This document shows positions 1 through 7,047 of a stretch of DNA of 30,878 bases, in pieces. Under the pieces are notes generated by a model that saw nothing but the letters and a program-made list of their open reading frames with translations, had not been told where the DNA came from and searched no databases. Position 1 is the stretch's first letter; every line of letters begins with the position of its first letter. Location of the stretch: NCBI GenBank assembly GCA_002367695.1, contig DFDK01000118.1, forward strand, positions 1 to 30,878, in the 5' to 3' direction. The translations under genes and the position numbers were made by a program. This DNA comes from Acidimicrobium sp. UBA3029. GTDB lineage: Bacteria; Actinomycetota; Acidimicrobiia; Acidimicrobiales; Ilumatobacteraceae.

Positions 1-885
1 CCTATTCAACGAGACGATGATCGCGCATCGGTCGTTAAGCGTTTGATTGAACTTTTAAATGAAGCAAAATCTGCCAGCTGCGATCTTGTGGTGTTTCCAG
101 AACTTGCTCTCACAACCTTTTTCCCACGATGGTTTGTCGAAAATATTTCTGCTGCCAACCATTGGTACGAAACCGAGATGCCGTCGGCTGTTACTCTCCC
201 ACTTTTTGCCGAAGCCAAACGCTTAGGTATTGGTTTTTGTCTTGGCTATGCAGAGTTAACACCCAATGGCGATCGCTTCAATACTCAAATTTTGGTGGAG
301 CGTGATGGATCAGTTGTGGCCAAGTATCGCAAGGTCCATATTCCAGGCCATGCGACACATGAGCCCAATCGACCTTTTCAGCATGCAGAGCGCTATTACT
401 TCACGCCAAGCGAAGAGGGTTTTGGGGTCTGGAAAGCTTTTGGAGGTCGTGTTGGAATGATGATTTGCAATGACCGCCGCTGGCCGGAGTCATACCGCGT
501 GATGGGTCTGCAAGGTGTTGAAATGATCTTGTGTGGATACAACACGCCAATGCACTATGTACCAGATCCTTCGCAAGACGTCTTGCAGAGTTTTCATAAT
601 GCGCTGGTCATGCAAAGTGGTGCCTACCAAAATGGCACATTCGTAGTTGGCGTCGCAAAAGGCGGTTTTGAAGAAGGCGTAGAAGGTTTGTGCGATTCAA
701 GCATCATTGCGCCGTCTGGTGAGATTCTTGCCAAAACGACCACGTCAGGCGACGAATTGATCTCAGCGGTATGCGACCTTGACTGGTGCAAGCAATATAA
801 GGAAACGCTGTTCGATTTTGACAAATACCGCAGACCCGAGGTGTATGGTCGCATCACCGGTCAACGCGGAACCATTTTGGACTAA
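1..885 (+). CDS. N-carbamoyl-D-amino-acid amidohydrolase (D-carbamoylase), 5' end cut by window edge
   Basis: Nitrilase-superfamily enzyme, predicted cytoplasmic, that hydrolyses an N-carbamoyl amino acid to amino acid, CO2 and ammonia. The frame is open from base 1, so 294 codons are visible. Alignment from memory with Agrobacterium D-carbamoylase (about 304 aa) suggests that some 13 N-terminal residues lie upstream. The nitrilase Glu-Lys-Cys triad is present: Glu34 in FPELALTTFFPRW, Lys111 in KYRKVHIPGH and Cys156 in MMICNDRRWPE (codon 466-468). Further family blocks are RPFQH, GYNTPMH and MQSGAYQNG. The match to D-carbamoylase is closer than to beta-ureidopropionase or N-carbamoylputrescine amidase, although the true substrate may be another ureido compound. 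It precedes a molybdenum hydroxylase gene by 61 bases on the same strand, which suggests it acts late in the same degradation pathway. Confidence 0.9.
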   Translation, partial: PIQRDDDRASVVKRLIELLNEAKSASCDLVVFPELALTTFFPRWFVENISAANHWYETEMPSAVTLPLFAEAKRLGIGFCLGYAELTPNGDRFNTQILVERDGSVVAKYRKVHIPGHATHEPNRPFQHAERYYFTPSEEGFGVWKAFGGRVGMMICNDRRWPESYRVMGLQGVEMILCGYNTPMHYVPDPSQDVLQSFHNALVMQSGAYQNGTFVVGVAKGGFEEGVEGLCDSSIIAPSGEILAKTTTSGDELISAVCDLDWCKQYKETLFDFDKYRRPEVYGRITGQRGTILD

Positions 886-946
886 TTGGTCAACGAAAGA
901 GCAAATGCTTAACATTTTGTAAAGCAAATGCTGTAGCGTAAAACCC
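886..946 (+). promoter_or_regulatory. Spacer with repeated 10-mer, possible operator or promoter region
   Basis: This is the only spacer longer than a few bases in the plus-strand operon. The 10-mer AGCAAATGCT occurs twice, at 900-909 and 923-932, about two helical turns apart. Bases 902-919 also form an imperfect inverted repeat (CAAATG, then CTTAA, then CATTTTG). Such spacing is typical of a dimeric regulator site, but no known operator is recognised. No convincing -35/-10 pair and no strong Shine-Dalgarno sequence were seen before the ATG at 947. Confidence 0.25.
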
Positions 947-3559
947 ATGACTGCTATGGATTTGAGTGCCTCCCAAGTGGAATCTGTTGCATTTACAGTC
1001 AATGAAACCCCCGTTACAGTCCGCTCAGATCACCCCCATTTATTGGCTGCCTTGCGAGAAGAGTTGAATATCACATCACCCAAGGATGGCTGCTCGCCTA
1101 CTGGCCAATGTGGATGCTGCACAGTACTTGTCAATGGCAAAGCGATCGTCAGTTGTCAGACGCCACTCACCAAAGTCGCTGGCTCAACCGTAGTGACGCT
1201 CGAAGGTGTGTCGGAACAGGAACGCAAAACCTATGCACAGGCGTTTGCAGCATGTGGCGGATTGCAATGCGGTTTTTGCATTCCTGGCATTGTTGTACGA
1301 GCCAAAGCACAGGTTGACAAAAAGGGTGCGGAACTTTCGCGTGGCGACATGGCGAAACATCTTGGAGCTCACCTGTGTCGATGCACCGGATACGTAAAAA
1401 TTCTTGATGCAATTCAAATGGTTGCCCGTGGCGAAGTTCCTGTCATGGTAAAACCTGGTGGCGTTGGCAGCAGAACTGTTAAGTACGAAGCCGAAGCTCT
1501 TGCACTCGGTGATCGTGGTTACATCGATGACATCCGCATTCCCGGCATGTTGCATGCTTCGCTTGTCTTCACACAACACACCCGCGCCGACATCAATGCA
1601 ATAGATACGGCGCCCGCACTAAACATGCCGGGAGTTCGAGCAGTTTTTACGGCGGCCGATATTCCTGGCGAGCTGATGGTCGGAATTATCTATAAAGACT
1701 GGCCCGTCATGATTCCGATTGGTGGCCGGACATCGTATGCCGGTGACGTTCTGGCCATCGTCATTGCAGACACGCGCGACCATGCGAGATCTGCAACTCA
1801 ACAAGTCGCTATTGACTACACGATTCACAAACCAATTACAGACCCCGTTGCAGCGCTCACCAACACTCAAGTTGCGGTTTGGAAAACTGACAACAATGTA
1901 TTGAGCACAAGTCGCTACGAACGCGGAGATGCCTCCACTGCCCTGCAAAACAGCGAATTTGTTGTCGAAGAAACTTTCGTTACGCAACGCATTGAACATG
2001 CATTTCTTGAGCCAGAAAGCACCGTTGCCGTTCCTGCCGCAGATGGAAAGTCTTTGCATGTTTACTCTGGCGGACAAGGTATTTGGGATGATCGCAATGA
2101 CATTGCAAAAATACTTAATCTTGAAAACTCACAAGTAACAGTCGAACTCATTTCTAATGGTGGCGCGTTTGGCGGCAAAGAAGACATGAGCAACCAAGCT
2201 CATACGGCTTTGAGTGCATGGCTCCTCGGGACCCCTGTTAAGTGCACACTCTCACGCGAAGAAAGTCTCTTGATGCATGCCAAGCGACATCCGATCACGA
2301 TGAAGTACAAAGCATCATGCGACAAGCAGGGCAAACTGACTGCATTGCACGTACGTGCAATTGGTGATTCAGGTGCATACGCGAGTGTTGGAATGAAAGT
2401 TCTCGAACGTATGGCCGGCCACGCAAGCGGTCCATATCTCGTACCGAACATAGACGTTGAAGCAATCGCAGTACGCACGAACAACCCCGTCTGCGGTGCA
2501 TTCCGAGGTTTTGGTGCAAACCAAGCCCAGTTTGCAATGGAGGGTGTAATTGATCGCCTTGCCGAAAAAGTCGGAATCGATGGTTGGTCAATGCGTCAAC
2601 TCAATGTCATCATGCCTGGTCAAGTATGGGGTCCAGGTCAGATTATGGACGACGGTTGTCTTGGGGCCTCAGAGTGTCTCAAAGCAATCAAACCGGCTTA
2701 CGACGCAGCACTTGCGTCTGGTAAAGCCGTTGGACTGGGACTCGGTCTTAAAAATAGTGGTCTTGGAAATGGTTTTAAGGAAATCAATCGAGCGGTAATA
2801 CGTTTCAAGGAAGACGGTCGAGTTGAGGTGCGTCACGGTTGGACCGAAATGGGTCAAGGCATTAACACCGTTGCATTGCAAGTAGCGGTACATGAGCTCG
2901 GGATCGATGGCAATCTCATTGATGTGATTGTGGATACGACACGCGAATTGGGACTTGGTCAAACCACTGGATCTCGCGGCACATTGATGGGTGCTGGCGC
3001 GGTGAAAGATGCCTGCGATACAGCTAAAGCCGCAAATTGCGCCGTGGGTGTAGATCACTACGGCGAGTATCGAGTCGATTGGACCACAAAACTCGGTGAC
3101 CCAGATGTCGTTAATCCAATTATTCATTCAACCTTTGGTTACGCAGCCCAAATGGTGGTCATGGATCGAGAGACCAACAAAATTGAGCGCGTTGTTGCTG
3201 CTCACGATGTTGGAAAAGCTGTTAATCCACAGCTTTGCGAAGGACAGATTGAGGGCAGTGTGCACATGGGACTTGGTTATGCCCTTTCTGAAGATTTTCC
3301 GAGCGATCCCGAGACCGGCTTCCCCATCAACAAGACTTTGCGTTCTCTCAAGATTTTGCGAGCCAAAGATGTGCCAGCGATTGAAGTCATATTGGTTGAG
3401 TCGCCACAACCTAATTCGCCATACGGCATCAAGGGTGTTGGTGAGATCGGCTTAGTTCCAACTGCTGGAGCTGTGGCCGCTGCATTTCGTGCTCTCAATG
3501 GCACATGGCATACGACTTTGCCAATGCTGAAGTCCGCATCAGACGACACGGAAGAATAG
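947..3559 (+). CDS. Fused [2Fe-2S]/molybdopterin hydroxylase, selenium-dependent xanthine dehydrogenase type
   Basis: Xanthine oxidase-family molybdenum hydroxylase of 870 aa, which would oxidise a purine or similar heterocycle with water as oxygen donor. The N-terminus carries two [2Fe-2S] cysteine sets: GCSPTGQCGCC with a later Cys (plant type), then CGFC and CRCTGY. The molybdopterin domain follows with GGAFGGKED, CGAFRGFGANQ, MGQGINT and GIKGVGEIG, where Glu833 is the expected catalytic base. The fused layout and the blocks REELNITSPKDGC, VDWTTK and GEIGLVPTAGAV fit the family annotated as selenium-dependent xanthine dehydrogenase (about 850 aa). That family often neighbours SsnA, as here. 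Selenium use in these enzymes involves a labile cofactor ligand, not selenocysteine, so sequence cannot confirm it. It has no FAD domain and may use the FAD subunit encoded at 5672. ATG 956 is an alternative start. Confidence 0.9.
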   Translation: MTAMDLSASQVESVAFTVNETPVTVRSDHPHLLAALREELNITSPKDGCSPTGQCGCCTVLVNGKAIVSCQTPLTKVAGSTVVTLEGVSEQERKTYAQAFAACGGLQCGFCIPGIVVRAKAQVDKKGAELSRGDMAKHLGAHLCRCTGYVKILDAIQMVARGEVPVMVKPGGVGSRTVKYEAEALALGDRGYIDDIRIPGMLHASLVFTQHTRADINAIDTAPALNMPGVRAVFTAADIPGELMVGIIYKDWPVMIPIGGRTSYAGDVLAIVIADTRDHARSATQQVAIDYTIHKPITDPVAALTNTQVAVWKTDNNVLSTSRYERGDASTALQNSEFVVEETFVTQRIEHAFLEPESTVAVPAADGKSLHVYSGGQGIWDDRNDIAKILNLENSQVTVELISNGGAFGGKEDMSNQAHTALSAWLLGTPVKCTLSREESLLMHAKRHPITMKYKASCDKQGKLTALHVRAIGDSGAYASVGMKVLERMAGHASGPYLVPNIDVEAIAVRTNNPVCGAFRGFGANQAQFAMEGVIDRLAEKVGIDGWSMRQLNVIMPGQVWGPGQIMDDGCLGASECLKAIKPAYDAALASGKAVGLGLGLKNSGLGNGFKEINRAVIRFKEDGRVEVRHGWTEMGQGINTVALQVAVHELGIDGNLIDVIVDTTRELGLGQTTGSRGTLMGAGAVKDACDTAKAANCAVGVDHYGEYRVDWTTKLGDPDVVNPIIHSTFGYAAQMVVMDRETNKIERVVAAHDVGKAVNPQLCEGQIEGSVHMGLGYALSEDFPSDPETGFPINKTLRSLKILRAKDVPAIEVILVESPQPNSPYGIKGVGEIGLVPTAGAVAAAFRALNGTWHTTLPMLKSASDDTEE

Positions 3560-4632
3560 GCGCTGTGTCAAATACAACGCCTGGACTCGTCTGCGCACAT
3601 CATCATTTGTATTCATCGCTCGCTCGCGGAATGCCAGCACCACCGCAAGCACCAACGAAATTTATTGAAGTATTGCAACAAGTGTGGTGGCGTCTCGATG
3701 TAGCCCTCGATGATGACATGATTTACTGGTCTGGGGCACTTGGTGCTGTTGAAGCTCTCATCAATGGCACAACAGCGATTATCGACCACCACGAATCGCC
3801 GAACATGATTGAAGGCTCACTCTCCCTCATCAACAAAGCATGTAGCGATGTAGGCGTAAGAGTCAACACTTGTTATGGAGTTACTGACCGCTGGGACAAC
3901 GACGGACAATTGCACTCAAAGGTTTCGCCACTTTCGAAGATGACTGATGCCGCCCAAAGAGGACTGAATGAATGCGAGCGGTTCATCACCGAGGGCGGAC
4001 GCGGCATGGTCGGTGTCCATGCGGCCTTTACTTGCAGTGACGAGACGTTACATGCCGCAGCAGATCTTGCTCAACGACTTGATGTCGGCGTTCATATTCA
4101 TGTCGCTGAGGGTGTTGACGATGCTCGAGGCCCATCTCGGCTCACCGAACTGGCGACTGATGATTGGTTACTGGTACATGGGGTGCATCTCAACGCACCT
4201 TTACGAGGTCGGCTCGTACATAACCCGCGATCGAACATGAATAATCATGTCGGCTATGGCGCACCGACATCTAAAACCAACACGATCTTGCTCGGGACCG
4301 ATGGAATCGGAGCGGACATGCTTGAAGAGTCTCGTTTGGCGTACGCCAGACTTCGCGAATTTGATATCACCGAAACTCCAGACACTGTCGCTCAATGGCT
4401 ACGGAATGGATACGAACTTTTTCCTGAAGCAGAAAAGGATACGGTGACCTGGAATTACGATCAGATTCAAAGCCCATGGCATGTTGCTTTTACGCCCGGA
4501 ACTCGGGCTACCGATGTACTCATCGATGGTCAATACGTTTTGAAGGATGGATTACCGACTCGAGTTGATCTGAACGAGATTCGGGCCAAAGCACACGAAC
4601 AGGCTCTTCGACTTTTTGAAAGGTTGCAATAA
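3505..4632 (+). CDS. ssnA: SsnA-like amidohydrolase with shortened N-terminus
   Basis: Metal-dependent amidohydrolase (TIM barrel) of the SsnA group, related to guanine deaminase and chlorohydrolases. Likely metal ligands are His32 and His34 (AHHHLYSS), His197/His199 (HIHVAEG), His225 (LVHGVHL) and Asp266 (LGTDGIGADM). SsnA-specific blocks include WWRLDVALDDDMIYWSG, IIDHHESPN and HNPRSNMNN. With this start the protein has 375 aa against roughly 440 for the family; much of the N-terminal beta-sandwich segment before PGLVCAHHH is missing. The start overlaps the upstream gene by 55 bases. It was preferred because residues 8-21 (AEVRIRRHGRIGAV) resemble the strand that normally precedes the barrel. 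GTG 3565, just after the upstream stop, is the alternative (355 aa). The likely role is deamination or ring hydrolysis of the product of the neighbouring hydroxylase. Confidence 0.85.
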   Translation: MAYDFANAEVRIRRHGRIGAVSNTTPGLVCAHHHLYSSLARGMPAPPQAPTKFIEVLQQVWWRLDVALDDDMIYWSGALGAVEALINGTTAIIDHHESPNMIEGSLSLINKACSDVGVRVNTCYGVTDRWDNDGQLHSKVSPLSKMTDAAQRGLNECERFITEGGRGMVGVHAAFTCSDETLHAAADLAQRLDVGVHIHVAEGVDDARGPSRLTELATDDWLLVHGVHLNAPLRGRLVHNPRSNMNNHVGYGAPTSKTNTILLGTDGIGADMLEESRLAYARLREFDITETPDTVAQWLRNGYELFPEAEKDTVTWNYDQIQSPWHVAFTPGTRATDVLIDGQYVLKDGLPTRVDLNEIRAKAHEQALRLFERLQ

Positions 4633-5675
4633 TGTCACTTCCAACACAAGCAGTTAATCCGGCGACCGGCAAGGCGCGCGTAGCTATCTATCTACAAGAT
4701 GCCCACCATATTCGCGAGGGCATGGAGTACGCACAATACGCAGAGTCAAAAGGATTTGAGGCTGTGTGGCAAGCAGAGAGTCGTCTCGTTCGTGAAGCGA
4801 CTGTCCCCATGGCCGCATTTGCATCAGTGACAAAAACAATTAAGGTCGGCTCTGGTGTTGTCGATTGCTGGAGCCGAAATCCAGCAAGACTCGCAGCGAC
4901 ATTCTCGACGCTCGACGACCTTGCACCTGGTCGAGTGATTCTAGGAATCGGTGCTTGGTGGGACCCGTTGGCGCAGAAGGTTGGCATCTCTCGTGCCAAA
5001 CCGTTGCGCGCCATGCGAGAGATTGTTCTCAATGTTCGAGCTCTTTTGAACAACGAAAACGTGAGTTTTCAGGGCGAATTTGTCAAGTTCGATGGGATTG
5101 AGTTGGATTACGTGTATCAAGAACGTCGCGCAAAGGATGTACCGATCTATATCGGCGCAACCGGCATGCAGATGATGGAACTGACTGGAGAAATTGCTGA
5201 TGGTGTGGTTCTCAACTACTTGGTTTCCCCCGACTACAACAAGCAAGCGATAGAGGCACTCACTGCTGGCGCCGATAAGGCGGGGCGCAAGATTGCAGAC
5301 ATAGACCGGCCTCAACTCGTAGTCTGCAGTGTGCACGAAGACAGGCAAACTGCACTCAACATGGCTCGCGAAATGGTGACTCAATATCTTGGCCAGCAGC
5401 CGCACATCATGAAGGCATCTGGTGTGCCACAGAGTTTGCTCGACAAGGTTGGCGAAGTACTGACTTGGCCAGCCACCCACGAGCAAGTCACTGCCGCTTC
5501 AAAATTGGTACCAGATGAAATCGTGCAGATGCTGACCGCCAGTGGCACGCCCGCAGAAGCGCGTGCAAGTGTCAAGCACTACATTGACAACGGAGCAACT
5601 TGCCCAATTTTGTATCCACTTGGCGACGTCAAAGCAATGATCGATACATTCGCCGACTGGGATGGCACCAAATGA
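4632..5675 (+). CDS. LLM-class (probably F420-dependent) oxidoreductase
   Basis: Luciferase-like TIM-barrel oxidoreductase of 347 aa, related to methylenetetrahydromethanopterin reductase and other F420-dependent enzymes. Blocks seen are AEYAQYAESKGFEAVW-like sequence near residue 33, KVGSGVVDCWSRNP with the usual cis-peptide strand, LDDLAPGRVILGIGAWW, and VPIYIGATGMQMMELTGEIADGVVLN. The C-terminal GTPAEARASVKHYIDNGAT block is typical of the F420 branch, but an FMN monooxygenase cannot be excluded. The ATG shares its first base with the TAA of ssnA, and the stop overlaps the next start as ATGA, so translation is coupled on both sides. Its place between a heterocycle hydrolase and xanthine dehydrogenase suggests reduction or oxidation of a pathway intermediate. 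The substrate is unknown. Confidence 0.85.
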   Translation: MSLPTQAVNPATGKARVAIYLQDAHHIREGMEYAQYAESKGFEAVWQAESRLVREATVPMAAFASVTKTIKVGSGVVDCWSRNPARLAATFSTLDDLAPGRVILGIGAWWDPLAQKVGISRAKPLRAMREIVLNVRALLNNENVSFQGEFVKFDGIELDYVYQERRAKDVPIYIGATGMQMMELTGEIADGVVLNYLVSPDYNKQAIEALTAGADKAGRKIADIDRPQLVVCSVHEDRQTALNMAREMVTQYLGQQPHIMKASGVPQSLLDKVGEVLTWPATHEQVTAASKLVPDEIVQMLTASGTPAEARASVKHYIDNGATCPILYPLGDVKAMIDTFADWDGTK

Positions 5676-6520
5676 CGGTCGCAATCCCCCTCACAATCCG
5701 TGAAGCACTCGATGCATTGTCGAATACTCCTGACGCCCGTCTCATTCAGGGTGGAACCGACATGATGGTCGAGATCAATTTCAATCATCTCAAGCCCAAC
5801 AATATGATTGCTTTGCGTCGCGTTCAAGAGTTACGTACTTGGAAGAAGAATATTGACGGCACAGTCACAATTGGTGCCGGAGTGCCATACCAAGAGATGG
5901 AAACCGGCGAACTTAAACAACTAATACCTGCTCTCGCTGAAGCAGCACGAACGGTTGGCTCACCCCAAATTCGTGCGGCGGGCACTCTCGGTGGAAATTT
6001 GGGCACATGTTCGCCTGCCGGCGACGGGCTGCCGGTTCTCTTCGCGCTAGATGCAATTGTTCACCTAGAGAGCAGCGACGCATCACGCGATCTTTCGATT
6101 CACGAGTTCATGCTCGGGGTGAAGCGAAATGCGCGAAACAGTAATGAAATAATCACAGCAGTTACTGTTCCCTTGCTCGACGGATGGCAGGGATACGCAA
6201 AAGTTGGCGTACGCAATGCAATGGTTATCTCCGTCGCATCGGCGTGCTTGGCGGTTGACACAACTACTCAATCTGTGCGCATCGCGCTCGGTGCAGTTGG
6301 TCCAACCATAATTCGATGCCGAGATGCAGAATTTTGGCTCTCTGGGCAGTTTGATCTTTCTTCAACATCAGGGATTGATACTGCTGTGGCCAAAGAATTT
6401 GGTCGTCGTGTGGCTCTCGAATCCAAACCGATCGATGATCACCGCTCTACTGCCGAATACCGCCGACACGCCGTTGGGATTCTTGCTCAACGACTCATCA
6501 CAAGGGCATACCCATCATGA
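5672..6520 (+). CDS. pucC: Xanthine dehydrogenase FAD-binding subunit (PucC/CoxM-like)
   Basis: FAD-binding subunit of a xanthine dehydrogenase-type molybdenum hydroxylase, 282 aa, which passes electrons from the iron-sulfur subunit to the acceptor. The two FAD-binding motifs are present: QGGTDMMVEIN near residue 28 and GTLGGNLGTCSPAGDGLPVL near residue 106. The C-terminal CO dehydrogenase flavoprotein domain follows and ends with EYRRHAVGILAQRLITRA. ATG 5672 was chosen because it overlaps the preceding stop as ATGA and because the family begins near this point; the frame is open further upstream but without family similarity. It is the only FAD subunit in the operon, so it may serve both the three-subunit enzyme and the fused hydroxylase at 947. 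Confidence 0.92.
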   Translation: MTVAIPLTIREALDALSNTPDARLIQGGTDMMVEINFNHLKPNNMIALRRVQELRTWKKNIDGTVTIGAGVPYQEMETGELKQLIPALAEAARTVGSPQIRAAGTLGGNLGTCSPAGDGLPVLFALDAIVHLESSDASRDLSIHEFMLGVKRNARNSNEIITAVTVPLLDGWQGYAKVGVRNAMVISVASACLAVDTTTQSVRIALGAVGPTIIRCRDAEFWLSGQFDLSSTSGIDTAVAKEFGRRVALESKPIDDHRSTAEYRRHAVGILAQRLITRAYPS

Positions 6521-7047
6521 ACGAATCACTTGGAAACGAAATGTACACGCTGCACATCAACGGTCAAGATCGTCCAGTGGTCGATGCTTGGGTTGGCGAA
6601 AGCTTGCTCTACGTATTGCGCGAACGACTAGAACTTCCAGGGGCAAAAGGCGCATGCGAGCAAGGCGAATGCGGAAGTTGCACTGTCTTGATGGATGGTG
6701 ATGCTGTGTGTTCATGTTTGGTTATGGCCGCTACTGCGGTCGGCTCCGACATCGTCACAGTCGAGGGTCTTATAGAGCAAAACCCAACGATGGCCATCAC
6801 CGCACAGGCAATCACCAGCCAAGTTACAGATGTGCAACAGGCCTTTATTGAAGAAGGAGGAGTGCAATGCGGCTTTTGCACTCCAGGATTGATAGTTGCG
6901 GTTCACCATTTGCTTGACAAGAACCCAGATCCGACCGAACTAGAAGTCAAAGAATCAATATCGGGAAACATTTGTCGATGCACCGGATATGGACGCATTT
7001 TTGCGGCAGTTGAAGCGGTTGTTCAAGTTCGAAAGGCAAATTCATGA
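6517..7047 (+). CDS. pucE: Xanthine dehydrogenase [2Fe-2S] subunit (PucE/CoxS-like)
   Basis: Small iron-sulfur subunit of 176 aa that carries two [2Fe-2S] clusters between the molybdenum and FAD sites. The plant-type cluster uses CEQGECGSC plus a Cys about 11 residues later; the second set is CGFCTPG and CRCTGYGRIF. The family is usually 150-170 aa, so the length is normal. The start overlaps the FAD-subunit stop (ATGA) and the stop overlaps the next start (ATGA). An internal ATG at 6541, just before TLHINGQ, would give a 168-aa protein and is also plausible. Confidence 0.93.
   Translation: MNESLGNEMYTLHINGQDRPVVDAWVGESLLYVLRERLELPGAKGACEQGECGSCTVLMDGDAVCSCLVMAATAVGSDIVTVEGLIEQNPTMAITAQAITSQVTDVQQAFIEEGGVQCGFCTPGLIVAVHHLLDKNPDPTELEVKESISGNICRCTGYGRIFAAVEAVVQVRKANS

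Noticed and set aside
1184..1579. Open frame of 131 codons on the minus strand inside the fused hydroxylase
   Set aside because: It is antisense to a well-supported conserved gene and shows no family motifs.
4941..5486. Open frame of 181 codons on the minus strand inside the LLM gene
   Set aside because: Antisense shadow of a conserved frame, with Cys/His-rich composition typical of non-coding translation.
5600..5671. Upstream extension of the FAD subunit start
   Set aside because: The 24 extra residues lie within the LLM gene and lack family similarity; ATG 5672 gives the usual ATGA junction.
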